Of a stretch of 64,000 nucleotides of DNA, positions 30,990 through 42,559 are shown piece by piece (the stretch's first letter is position 1; each line of letters begins with the position of its first letter). The notes beneath the pieces were generated by a model. That model was not told the DNA's origin. It made no database searches and saw only the letters and a list, made by a program, of their open reading frames with translations. Source of the DNA: Xiphydria camelus (taxonomy: Eukaryota; Arthropoda; Insecta; Hymenoptera; Xiphydriidae). A program made the translations under genes and the position numbers. Location: contig OY783198.1 in the NCBI GenBank assembly GCA_963678675.1, positions 8,262,012-8,326,011 on the forward strand, given 5' to 3'.

Positions 30990-32399
30990 CTGTATGTGTG
31001 TTGGTAGTAGACTAAATCTCGCCCCAGTAGCGTTTAGCATTCAGCTTAAAGAAACGAGAGGAAAGATATAATCGTTCAATCCCCCACTGTAATAACGCGA
31101 CAAAGAAAGAATAATTTCATGCTCACAAGTTCCTCCGTCGAGTGGCCTCCTGGAAAACGTCCCAGGTGTGCTATTCCATACACGCGATCGACAGCTGTCG
31201 GCATCGTTACGCGCGTTTTTCGATACTCGAAGAAATCAGCGGAACGACGGCTGCCGACGCGGTTGTCGATTGCATGCACGGAAAATTAAACAGCGTTCAT
31301 CTCTCGTAGAATCAGACAGGGGAGGAGGGAAACGACGAGCACTCTCTCGCATCATTGTATATACCGATGATATGAAACATTTACGCGAGGCTCTGGTGTG
31401 GAGTAGGGATGCCCAGTAGAGAGACAGGGACTTCCCCCGCAGGTCTCTCCCGGCATCCCCGAGAAACGATAAGCGCGCGCACGGCGATTCGCGCGGATGT
31501 GCGAATAAAACGAATGAGTAAAAACGTCAGGTTCACGTTCTCGCGCGTATATATGAATATAAATGTCGGCCAGGGCCGCCGAGACCGGGACCCTGGGGGA
31601 CGAAGCTCCGATGGAGTTCCTCGCGCCGGGAAGATTGTCGTCGACAGCACGTGACGACTAGCACGTTCATTATCGAGCTACTCGTGCTGTTATTGCTGCG
31701 ATTTTGTTGGAGGAACGGTAAGCATTGGGGAACTCGTTTTATAGGTGTCGAGTAGGTGCACTTCGTAAAGAAGACGAGAATTAATAGGAAATTTAAAGCG
31801 TCGAATATTAAACTATAGAGTCCCGCGTTGGAAAATACTATTTTTGCGAACAATATCGAGCCTCGATAGTATTTTTCGATGCGAGTCATGCTCTGGCCCA
31901 AACGCGACAAGTGTTATTTCACTCGAAGTATTAAGATCTTCAATAATACTTTCGCCCGTCGGTATTTCTTTTTTTAACTCATTCTGCGTGCAGTCGCATA
32001 ATGTGAATATATTGGCGATTCGTATATAATCCTACGAATATCCAAATCTTGCGTAAAACTGCACAGACCGTGACCGGAGGAAAATGATGGAATTCTTTGC
32101 CAACAGCCTGCAGTTATGTCGCGACAATTTCGGCTATTTTGAAGCGTAAAGCGTAAACCTTAGACGCGACTGCTATTTTAAGAGGCCTACGTGTAATACC
32201 TAGACAAATGTGCCGTTAATCTTGCGTAACTTCGTTCCTTATATAATATTTTGTCCTTTAAGTAACTGTTAAGGTCGAAAAATACCAGTGACATTGGTGG
32301 CGAGGTACCTTGCGCACGAGAGAGATAAAAAATGAATCGAGGGACGACTTCCGTTTGAAGAACGCGATTTTGCGCAAAAAATGTCGTTACTGCGACTCA
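30990..32399. other. Non-coding, no feature recognised
   Basis: Contains a CpG-rich stretch at about 31390-31660. Open frames there lack fitting splice sites. Nothing else supported. Confidence 0.35.
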
Positions 32400-32487
32400 G
32401 CCCTTTTTTTCTTCCAACAGTGATTCGAGACACGTGCACTTTTCGATTTGCAATTAGATTACAGTGAGAACGCGGTTATACGGATGC
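32400..32487. repeat. 88-bp repeat, copy 2
   Basis: Counterpart of 2697-2784 in the same orientation. The 250-bp palindrome that follows copy 1 is absent here apart from a short remnant (ATGCGATAGTATACAATGCG). Confidence 0.75.
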
Positions 32488-32518
32488 GATAGTATACAAT
32501 GCGATGTTGTACTGGTAC

Positions 32519-32740
32519 TGCACTGAGAGAAATACATTTTATCTCTTTCTGCGCAAAAAAAAAACAATTACTCGAACCTATCAAATATTTTCTTGCTCGA
32601 AGAAAACCATGACTTGATCCTGAAATTATACATATCAAGTTTTTAATTGAGGAAAACACTTTTTTGGCACCAGCAATTGGAGGAATTACCCTCTCATAAT
32701 TCCTTCAAGTAATCGCTATTATTTCGCCTAGTGTATCTAG
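32519..32740. mobile_element. MITE, ACTGAGAGAAAT family, third copy
   Basis: Begins GCACTGAGAGAAATA and ends ATTATTTCGCCTAGTGTA. It shares CAATTACTCGAACCTATCAA with the element at 3041-3327. Confidence 0.65.
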
Positions 32741-33950
32741 CCGTGAACCATCTATCACAACAAGTAAAAAACTCATCGTTTAAATTAATAAAAATTACCA
32801 TTTCGCTCCCCTTTCACCTACTTCCGTCGCCATAAAAGGCGATTGAGTGCCGCCCGACGATTTCTCGCGAACCTCTCTCTAGTCCGGTTTTTATTCTCGA
32901 AAGCTCACGTGACGTCGGAAGACGAGACGACGACGGGCGTATCTAAATGTTCAACCCGGTCCCGGTCAACGGCAAAGTGACAGCCCGCATACGTCAATAG
33001 TTTGCACACGAAACTATATTCTGAAACCCCTTATTAATAGTCTTTTCCACGTGACTTCTTCACGTGCGCGTGTGGGTGTTAGAAATAAGTCGCGTCTTTC
33101 GTCAAAGTCGACTTATGAGAGGAGCCCCTCGTTACGAGTCGAATGTTCATTCTGGTCCATTGGAAAACATTGTTCATGGAGGTGAACAATACTGTAGTTG
33201 ATATAAAAACATTCATAAAAATATTTATTTTCAGTGCATAAGTTCGACTATGCAATCGATACTGCAAGGAAGAAGCGCGATGACATTTACTAATAAAAAT
33301 CCCCCAAAAAACAGAATCAGTCATCCAGAACGAATATTGATTTCGCGGTGATGTAATTTTTCGTATCGTTTCGCCTGTCTATTTATACAGAGAGAATACA
33401 GTGCATTTTTTTTCACGCGCGTTCGTTCACTTTTGGCGTGACTCTACACGTAAGGTTTCTCATACGGTAGCGCCTAACTACTGACGTCAGGGAAGCTATT
33501 TTTGCCGACGTATATTTGCGTTGAAACATGGTCGTAAATTTAACGATAATTAGACACATGCGATCGTTGCGTACTTTCGAATCGTGGGCGCGGCACATAT
33601 TGTTCTCATGAGGTGATGGAAACGATCTCGATATAGGCATCCGATTGAGAAGCGTGTATGGGATATCGATCACGTTCGAAATGTCGATCGACCGAGAAAT
33701 ACGGGTGAAGGTAAATATACGCTTATTGGCGAGCGAGGGTCGATGCGATTCTTGCAATTACGTTTTTTTCTCTAAGCATTTAACTTCTTATCTGAGAAGG
33801 TTAATTGCAGGAAGCGATAAATGTTCGTGGCGCCTTCGTTAATTTTAGAACGGAGTGATGATACGAACTCCGACGGCGCGACTAGCATCGAGCCATTTCA
33901 TTTTTTCCCATTATTTGGTCAAGTTTCTCTTCGTAACGAGTGTAATATGG

Positions 33951-34640
33951 CGTCTAGCAAAATGTGAGAAAGAAATTCCCTGACTTTTTTTTCCAGGTTT
34001 CCCAACCTGAAATAGCCAAATTTCCCTGATCACTGTAGGTATACCATATGAGGCTAAACTTATTCGCCGGGAAATATATACTTCAATCACACACACTATT
34101 ATCTCATTAACTATGAGTTTTTGGCTTATATTTGTAATGTACTTTTTTTGAAAATTACGTTTTTATTTGCAATAAAGTCTTATATTGATATAAGCTAAAA
34201 ATTCATATATAATAAGATGATAGTGATTGAAGTTTCTTTTCTGGCAAGTAAGTAAGTTTAGCATCACATGGTAAATCTAGTATGTATTACACATCAATAA
34301 TTTTTCGTCGAATGAACAAATTAACTATTATAATATTCGTAGAACGGGTTATGACAACTGGAGAAATGAAGATTAAAATAATTTAATTTTATCAAATTAT
34401 ATGGCTTTCTTTAGAACAAGAAAGAACTTAAATGCATACATATACACATATGGAGTACTTTTTTAGATTTCTATATAAATTCTCAAACATATTAACAGAT
34501 CCGAAGTCAAGCTATTTGTAAAATTTGAGTATTTTCGAAAAATTCGAGAGAATTCCTTATTTTTCCTGACTTTTCCCCGACTCACATAATTCCTTGACAA
34601 TTTCAGGTTTTCCAGAATTCCCTGCCCGCTGGACACAGTG
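33951..34640 (+). repeat. Interspersed repeat, copy 1 (contains MITE 34039-34272)
   Basis: Begins GTCTAGCAAAATGTGAGAAA and ends CCCTGCCCGCTGGACAC. It matches the inverse of 52860-54838 (CATTTTGCTAGACAC at 54824-54838; GTGTCAAGCGGACAGGG at about 52862). Without the MITE about 455 bases. Confidence 0.8.
34039..34272. mobile_element. MITE, ACCATATGAGGCTAAACTT family, nested
   Basis: Ends ACCATATGAGGCTAAACTT and AAGTTTAGCATCACATGGTA. It interrupts the repeat 33951-34640; the copy at 52860-54838 lacks it, which fixes the insertion point next to a TA. Confidence 0.8.
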
Positions 34641-36460
34641 TGTAACAGCCTTCATCATAAAGATAAACTTGACCAAGCTGAGAAAAAATATAAAAATATT
34701 CCGATGTTAGTCGCTTTAGACCACACGCCAATCTTATCTCTCAGGCAACTCACTCGTGAAGAAAACTAAGTGTGACGAGATTGAAGCTCTGCTGATGTCG
34801 GGGTTATCTGAAGTCGTACGCGGAGAACTGAAAATACACGTAACTGCAGTGCAACGAGAGCATGCAAGAGGTGCATCTCGAAGCAAGATTATGAAATATG
34901 AGAAACGAGCGAATTGTTTTTCATATAGGGGAATAAGCGAACAGCTGGACGTGGGCTTCACTTATTCCTGACGCTCTCGCTGGCACTGCAATGTGATTGC
35001 AGAGCTATTTTCTGCTCCTGCGCAAAATCTACGAGCCGTAGGAAAATTTGGGACGCGCATTCGTGGACTGATCGTTCGTGAAGTTTAATTCAATGACGTT
35101 TGGGCGCGTGTGATCGGGACTTTACTTCGAGTGGGCTTTAAGGAAGTCTTACATTTATACGAAGGAACGAAGTCTTTCTTCAGATGTTTCGGGCTAACGG
35201 CGAAAGTGCGCAATTTTTTGTAGGACAAAAACTCTGGAAGGAAATGAAGAAGGAGGAGGAGGAGGAGAAGTAGGAGGAGGAAGAAGAAGAGGAGAAGGAG
35301 CAAAGTGCAATATCTGACCTCGCACTACTAGCCCGTTTGAGCGTGTAGGCCGAGGTGTAGGCAGGTTTTTTGTTCTAAAAGCCGTAATGGATATGTGGAA
35401 AAAGTAGGTTATGCCTTCTATACGAGTGCAAAAAGTATAGAGACGCGCTCGACTACTTAGGCTTGAATTGATCGCGAGTAAGTACGGGCACCGTTTCGAA
35501 GCCAGCGGGCGCGAAAGAGAGAAAGAGGGCTGGCGTGTCAAGGTGAAGGAACGGACGAAAATATTGAATGATTTGCAATACCAATTAGCAAATCATGCGT
35601 GAATTTTTTAAACCAGTTCAATTTCTACGACTCGATGCGTAGTATTATTCATCGACGAGACGTCTAGATCGATATTGTATGAAAAAAAAAGAAATAGATT
35701 ATACGAAGGAGGAAGAAATAGGAATAGCAAATTGAGGACGTATTTGCTGTGTCATCAAATCATGATTGATGGATAAATTCGAATCACGTGCAACGGAAAC
35801 AAATTGAATACGCATGATTTTTCAGAGGTGCTAAACGATGCTATCATTTTGGGAAAATAATTAAAAACTTAATCGTAATACAAATATCTGGCATAAATCC
35901 GGTGCAATCGTGTCTACATTTTCTTAGATAAAAATTATTCGCGTATCGTAATTTTCGGATTAAAATTTATAGAAATTGTAGACATCTGTGACTAACCATT
36001 TTTCTTTAAAAAACGAAAATCACCTTGTCATTTCTATCTCCATAGAATAATAATTTCGAAACACCTTTTTCGTGAATATTTCCGCAACGTAACACACACT
36101 CGTACGATGCAGATCTGTAAAATATAGAACTACCGGTCCGTGAAGAGGTAAAAACAAATACTCTCTGCAATAGGCACTCCCTGCAACGATTATACGATTG
36201 ATCGAAAAAAAAAAACATGTAGAGGAAACAGTCGTTATCCCGAATGCTTTTTTGCAAAGTCATTCGGTTTGCGTTCGGCTGTTTTTTTCGTCGACAGGTG
36301 ACCTATTGCCACATTAGTCGAAACCAGTTTTTTTTCCTGCGGTGAAAGAAAGAAGCAATGAGTCATACATTTGAGCGGAAGAAAGAGAAAAAAAAGAGAG
36401 GGAAGAAACTTAACGATACTCTGGCACGAAGAAGGAGCGTGATGTCGTCCTGCGGGACTC
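34641..36460. other. Non-coding, no gene recognised
   Basis: Contains a purine-only (GGA/GAA) tract at about 35246-35300 and scattered short open frames without splice support. Confidence 0.4.
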
Positions 36461-36463
36461 GCA

Positions 36464-37072
36464 CAGAAAAAAATTAATCGTGGCATTTACAAAGTTTGTA
36501 ATAAATTTCGAGACAAGGCAAATTTATTGTTACGATAATTACAATTTTAGTAAAAACTAGTTATTCTACCTGGCGTTGCCCGGATTTTGGTTAATTTTTA
36601 AGATAATAATTATCCGATCAGAACCGGTCCAACGCCATTCGACGGGAAATTTTATCGGTTTTCGGAATATCAACATTCATTTTCGCTGATTTCCTCGCAG
36701 TTTTTGGAATATGTATTTTCGAAATAGTGAAAAGTTGCATGTGTAAATTTTGCTTAAGGGTAGTGGGGTGGGTTTTTGTAAACCAAATGTAGACACTATT
36801 TTCCGCCTCGTTTGAAAGCATACGTGTGTCAAATTTCATCAAGATCGGATAAAAACTGTAGATTTACCTATATAAAAAACGTACAAAAATACAAACACAC
36901 ATCCATTTATATAATATATATATATATATATAAATTACAACAATGCTTGCAACTTCTATAAGTTTTACTATAATTTTTACTAAAATTGTAGCTATCCTAA
37001 CAGTAAATTGGCCTTGTCCCGAAATTTACCGCAAAATTTGTAAATGCTATATTTTTTTCCGTGTGCATGCAC
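36464..37072. mobile_element. MITE interrupted by LINE-tail-like insertion
   Basis: Outer inverted arms: GGCATTTACAAAGTTTG, CGAGACAAGGCAAATTTA and, inverted, GGCCTTGTCCCGAAATTTA, AAATTTGTAAATGC. The related element at 38548-38756 has the same arms joined directly. Confidence 0.7.
36559..36934 (+). mobile_element. LINE 3'-tail-like sequence ending in (AT)n
   Basis: Begins TTATTCTACCTGGCGTTGCC and has TTTCATCAAGATCGGATAAA, then AAAATACAAACACACATCC and an (AT)n end. This order is familiar from 3' ends of insect non-LTR retrotransposons; the class is not assigned. Boundaries follow from the uninterrupted MITE at 38548. Confidence 0.5.
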
Positions 37073-37493
37073 TAACAAACGTATAAGGTATGAAAGAGCG
37101 CGAATCGTCGGGAGTACTTTCCGCCGGAAATCGGCGCGTTGAAAGCGAATTCCCAAATAATAAACTGTCGGAAAAGCATTATACGCGTGTACCGCGCTCC
37201 AAAATAAAGTAGAAGCCGAGTCGCCTCGTCTATAACTGGAATCGAGTGTGAAAAAGCCGAGCGAACAATCGTTTATCGCGCTCGCATATTTGCGGAATCA
37301 CTTGGCGGGTGAGTCCGTGCTATTTCCGTCGGCAGACGGTCAGTGTCGCGTTGGAACCGGCACTCTTTTGCGCGGCAGCGCGTGCATTGCGTCCGCGCGT
37401 GTGAGTGCGCGCGGCGTGTCAGCGTGGCAACAAGACTTATTACGATGCATTACGTCATCGTTGAACCAGCGCCTGGGAGAAGAACGCACGTGC

Positions 37494-37511
37494 TGTGTGT
37501 GTGTGTGTGTG
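37494..37511. repeat. (GT)n tract
   Basis: Nine GT units. Confidence 0.85.
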
Positions 37512-37877
37512 CTTCTCCGATTCTGACTCACACGGTTCGAATTGGGCGAGCCCGCAGGATCAGACTTATCGCGACAGGAAGGAACTCGAGCGCGTGTTTT
37601 GACGCGAAGCGCATGGCACGGCGATCGTGACTGTCACCCATCATCTTGCATACAGAAGTATGTACTATTCCACCGCCGGTCTCTTGTTCTCCTTTCGTCC
37701 CTCCACTTCCTCGGTTGGATAGAGATTCGGCGAAATTATAAATATGAGACTCGCGGGACCGAGCGTACAGTACAGGGAGAAAAGGGATTAATAAAAAATC
37801 ATGGGAAAACCCATGAATGTTTACGATGTGTCCCGGTGACAGAGCTCGTCGATGTAAAACGTTGAATTTTTTAATAT

Positions 37878-38308
37878 CCCTATTGAAAAGATATCATAGA
37901 TTCCCATAGACTCTAATAAAAAACTTGTAAAAGTCCCATAGAATATATATGGGAATTTGATGTGCCTTTGACATTCCGAATATCCACTGATAAACATCTG
38001 AGAATAAGAATGTATTGGATTCTGTGTCTCCGTTGAAACAAATGAAATTTTGTAATGTTCTATTAGTAGTTACGAGTAGAAGGGCGTATACGGGTCTGTA
38101 TTTTCATTATGGGATTTTACTTGTTTTTGCGGATACATATAAAATTCGATAAATCCATATTTATCATCTTAGATACACATAGAATCCAATGAATTCCTAT
38201 TCGTCTTTCTCAAATTTTTCTAGTAGATATTTGGAATTACTGTGTCAAAAATATATCAGATTCCCACAGAAATTGTTTACAGGAATCTATGGGATCTTTT
38301 CAGTAGGG
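37878..38308. mobile_element. MITE, TIR CCCTATTGAAAAGAT, nested in a hairpin
   Basis: Inverted ends CCCTATTGAAAAGATATCAT and ATGGGATCTTTTCAGTAGGG. It is inserted in another inverted repeat whose arms are 37836-37874 and 38343-38383 (CAGAGCTCGTCGATG; CATCGAGGTGAAG region). Confidence 0.75.
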
Positions 38309-38547
38309 TAGAGACAGCAAACTGTAAAAAGTACGCCGTGTCTTAAAAAATTCAATACTTCACCTCGATGAGCTCTGTTACTGGAATACACTGTAAAAAT
38401 TATGAATCCTTTTTTCCCCCGTGTATCGTCGAATCGATAGGTTCTTAATCGCTTTATAAATGTATTTTTGAAATTGTACCAGTAAGAACACACGCGCTTC
38501 GCGCGTACTTTTGGTTTATTCGTTATTGCTTAATCGCACAGATTTCT

Positions 38548-38756
38548 ACACGGAAAACATTTTGTGGTAAATTTCGGGACAAGGCGAATTTCTTGTTATG
38601 ATAACTACAATTTTAGTAAAAATTATAGTAAAGCTTGTAGAAGTTGCAAGCGTTTGCTGTAACTTTTACTAAAATTGGAGTTATCGAAACAATAAATTAG
38701 CCTTCTCTCGTAATTTACCACAAACTTTGTAAATGTTACAATTAATTTTTGTGTGT
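38548..38756. mobile_element. Uninterrupted MITE, TIR ACACGGAAAACATTTTGTGG
   Basis: Arms ACTACAATTTTAGTAAAAAT and TTTACTAAAATTGGAGTTAT pair in one hairpin; ends ACACGGAAAA and TTTTTGTGTGT. Reference for the interrupted copy at 36464-37072. Confidence 0.75.
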
Positions 38757-38873
38757 ATACTTTAACGATTGATAAACTCACTCATGCTTTCAAGATTCTA
38801 AATTCTAGATTCGAGACAGTGAATTCGGCTGATAAAATTTACGGAAAAATGAAATTCGTTGTGACATGTCATT

Positions 38874-39550
38874 TGATAACACTGGTCAACAGTGATTTTG
38901 TCACACGAACCAGACCAGGTGATTCTTATAGATTTATATGCGCTAAAAACGAATCTGACTCAAATTTGCGACGTGGGTCAGGATTTCGAGATACTGGAGG
39001 TTAATTATACGAAAACGGACGATTTTGGCCATATTCACGGATCTATTACAATGAAACTAAAAAATTTTTCTTAATTGCACTTACAGCATTTGAAAGTGTC
39101 ATTTTTGAACTTTTCAATACATTACTTGATTGTTCCTAAACGATTTTACAAAGCCAAATTTCAGTACAACAAGTCGATCATGTTGGTCTACCGCACCACG
39201 CGCCTGATACATTTAGGTGCGTAGCGCGGTAGACCTAAACGATACTCTTGTACTGAAATTTGCGTTTAGGAACAATCAAGTAATGTATTGAAAAGTTCAA
39301 AAACGATACTTTCAAATGCTGTAAGTGCAATTAAGCAAATTTTTTTAGTTTCATTGTAATAGACCCGTGAATATGGCCAAAATCGCTCATTTTCGTATAT
39401 TTAACCTCAAGTATTTCAAAATCCTCACGTGATACGCAAATTTGAGAGTCAGATTCGTTTTTAGCGCACATAAATCTATAAGAATCACCTGGTCTGGTCT
39501 CGTGTGACAGAAAAAAATGTAATTTTGTTGACCAGTGTGATCAGCAAACG
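38874..39550. mobile_element. ~680-bp near-complete hairpin element
   Basis: Two ~330-base arms fold onto each other around position ~39208: CTGGTCAACAGTGATTTT, ACCAGACCAGGTGATTCTTA and ACAATCAAGTAATGTATTG each recur inverted. The apex is GTCTACCGCACCACGCG / GTAGCGCGGTAGAC. Weaker pairing may extend outward on both sides. Confidence 0.85.
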
Positions 39551-41500
39551 TCACTTACGTGTCGAAAATAACTTGTCATACTTTCGAGATTCGGGATAGC
39601 GAATATCGATAAAAAGTCGGCCAGTAAAATTGTACAAAAAAGTGGCTTCGCTATCCATGAATATTAGCCAACGAGAATGTTGGAAAGGATTTTACATGAC
39701 ATGTCCTTTTCACGAATGCAAAGTAGAACTGAACATTCTCTATACATTCTATTATTAGACGTTATTGTGCTGGGGATGGGAGGAGTATCATGCAAAATTA
39801 ACATCCGTCGCTCAGAAGAATTTCTTGCATCCGAAGTCCTTGTCGATTTTACAATACACGCGTGTGTCTATTTGCAGAAGTGGCTGTATGATTATTTTTC
39901 CAATTTTTTGCCAGTAAAAGTCATATGAACGGACATTACTCAAATCACCTCACGGCAAATGTTTGCTGTAAATTTCCAGCGTCACTTTTCTACGAGTACT
40001 TTTTCGAGTGGAGTTTAGGCGATACAAAGTCCCGAAGCTAAATAAATAACTATCATCTTGTGGGTGTTGCGTAACTGTGCTTAATATTTCTCGTTTTACT
40101 TCTTCACTTTGGATCATACGTCGGGTTAATAACGGAGGTCGGTATTACGGACATTGCATTGGTGAAGTAATTTTCTGCACGCAACCTGTCGCTATTTCAG
40201 GTAGAACGTGAAGATGTTTAAAAATCGAACCGAACTACCTATAGGTGATTATATACCCATTAGTTTATTATTATTTTTTTCTATCGCAATTAGTACGGGG
40301 AAGTATCAAAAACGCACGATTAATGATGAAACGAAGAACTTTTTTTTCGTAAATTCACATTATACTCTTCTAATTGAAGTCTATGATTTAGTCAGAAATA
40401 TCGTATCGTTTCAAAATGTCAAAAGTTTTAATTTTTCCTTTTGCAAATACCTACTCTTATAGTTCAAACGCACGTAATAAACTTTTATTCCAAATCTCAA
40501 TTCATTTTTAATCCATCCTGTATCATTACAAGTGCCAAGAAAAAAAAAATCCATGAAAGACGAGGAAAGATCTCCACAAAATAAGAAATAAGTAAACATG
40601 TCAAAGCAAACATTCGTCTCGAAAGCACGATCACAAATTTCCATTACCGTTCTCTGAAAATGCCGCGTTCTTCGAAAATAAAGCGAACGACCTTCCACGA
40701 AACTGACTCAACAGAACAGAATGAAGACGTGGGAAAGGAAGAATATTCAACAATAGTCGCGAGAGAAAGCTTCACCCTCAATTTCGCGAGTACCCGGCAA
40801 ACGGGGGAAAAAAATGACGCAAATATTCGCGACTCTGTCGACGTAGCCAAATAATAATTCCCTAATTCCAGGAGCCGGGGACGCGCCGCGCCCCGTTAAG
40901 TACGGTTTAGGTCGTCCCTCTCGAAGGCTCCGCGAACTTGACTCATACTCAGAAACACGCGCCGAGACTGCTCGAAGCTCCAACCGGCTTGCTGCACGTG
41001 AAGGGAAAGAGGAGAGAGAAAAAGAACGCGAAGGGGACGCGGAAGGATCGGGAGGGAAAAGGAGAAGCAGGGAAGCCGATAACAACGAGGACGCGCGCCC
41101 CTCCGTCTCTCAGTGATCCAAACGGGTTTCACCGGTTGTTACCGGCACCCGGGGACAGGTACACGTGGACGTAAATACAGGTATACCGTGCGGCACCCGA
41201 AGCCCACCACGAGAACGGCGCAAGACCAACGAAACTTCGCCGGCTGGCGATCCACTGTAGCGGAAAACAGGAATCTTCAAAGGGGCAGAGCGGAATTTCG
41301 TGTAGAAAATTCCTGGACCCGTCGTCGCCGCACTAAAACCACGCTGTGCTAAAACTGCCCTCGCCGCTACGTGTACGAATGAAACGGTCGGCAGCTGATT
41401 GCGTTACGGCGCACATCCCGTTTTCACGAGGCGCAACATCGATTTTGAAAGCTGCGCCAGGAGTAGCGTATCGATCCGTTGGAATTGCTCCGTGGCGCTC
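39551..41500. other. Non-coding, no gene recognised
   Basis: It has a CpG-rich zone at about 40860-41340 with overlapping open frames on both strands. None shows splice sites or a recognisable domain. Confidence 0.35.
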
Positions 41501-41504
41501 AAAA

Positions 41505-41565
41505 ATTGGCACGAATGTGATCTAGATGGTTTCCCTTGGTTTTGCAGCCATTCGCGGAAGAAACC
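41505..41565 (+). repeat. Short direct repeat, copy 1
   Basis: AATTGGCACGAATGTGATCT here and at 42494-42513, followed in both by a similar GTTTCCCTTGGTTTTGC / GTTCCCCTTGACTTTGC stretch. Confidence 0.7.
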
Positions 41566-41715
41566 TTCGCTAACAAATATTTAGTGGATGCTGCAAGAAG
41601 TATTGCTGTAGCAGCCATTCAGTTAGCTTGTCAGTAATATGCACGATTAATTTCTACAGCGATACTAGTTCAACAACTGCAATATTTCCAACTGTTGCAA
41701 TTCTAGCTACAAATA

Positions 41716-41802
41716 TCGCTTCTCCAGAAGAACAATGACGCAAATGCAAATTTCAAAATTTGCACTTGTGCGTCATTGTTCCTCTGGAGAAGCGATATGT
41801 AT
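41716..41802. mobile_element. Minimal MITE: two TIRs only (TIR CGCTTCTCCAGAAG)
   Basis: The whole element is one hairpin of 87 bases: the same TIR as the 13976-14864 element followed directly by its inverse, with almost no loop. It is flanked by ATAT. Confidence 0.75.
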
Positions 41803-41816
41803 TTTTGCATCCCTTG

Positions 41817-42345
41817 CCCTGATGGAAAAATTTCTCTAACAAATTTCTGAGAAATTGACTTTCTGACTTTCTGTAGTAATTGGAATATTTTGAGACATTT
41901 CCAAGGAAGTATCAGAGCTTATCGGAGAAAATCAGAAAAATGTCCAGAAATATTCATTTTTCTTTCATGCACAAAAGTTCTTCTGAAAAAGTCTAATGAA
42001 CACCGATAAATATCGGAAAAATCTGGAAAATTCTGAAAATGTCTGTATTTTTATAGAAATTGTAAACTTTCCAAAAATAATCGAATTTTAGTTGGTCAGA
42101 AATTTTCAAGAATTTGTTGAAATTTTGTCAGATATTTGTCTGAATTTATTAGAATTTTTTTTAGAAAAGTTTATCTATGAGAGAAGAATGAATGTTTTTT
42201 TGGCCATTTCTCTCATTTTCTTTGACAAATTCGGACACTTTTCTGAAAATGTATGAAAATATTCCAATTACTACAGAAAGTCAGAGAAAAGTCAAAATAT
42301 CTTAGTTTTTTAGATATTTATTAGAGAAATGTTTCCCCATCAGGG
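41817..42345. mobile_element. 529-bp MITE, TIR CCCTGATGGAAAAATTTCTC
   Basis: Ends CCCTGATGGAAAAATTTCTC and GAGAAATGTTTCCCCATCAGGG, with inner GACTTTCTGTAGTAATTGG and its inverse. The interior is degenerate repeats of a TCTGAAAAATG-like word. Confidence 0.85.
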
Positions 42346-42493
42346 TGAATATTGTTTTCAGTGATAAAGTGTAAAAGTGCTCGAATTTCGTGCACGACAA
42401 GAAAAGATCGTCTCCCAGAGAAGAGCACCTGCCTCGGGCTCGTGGCCATTCCATCGGGAGCCTCTCGCCGCGCGCGCGCGCACGCGCGTAGAA

Positions 42494-42558
42494 TTGGCAC
42501 GAATGTGATCTCGATAGTTCCCCTTGACTTTGCGGCCAGCGCCGTACGGTGGAAGAAG
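42494..42558 (+). repeat. Short direct repeat, copy 2
   Basis: Counterpart of 41505-41565, about 990 bases away. The two MITEs at 41716-41802 and 41817-42345 lie between them. Confidence 0.7.
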
Positions 42559-42559
42559 C

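Noticed and set aside
35246..35300. Coding Glu-rich run in the GGA tract
   Set aside because: Simple purine repeat with no open frame of useful length around it.
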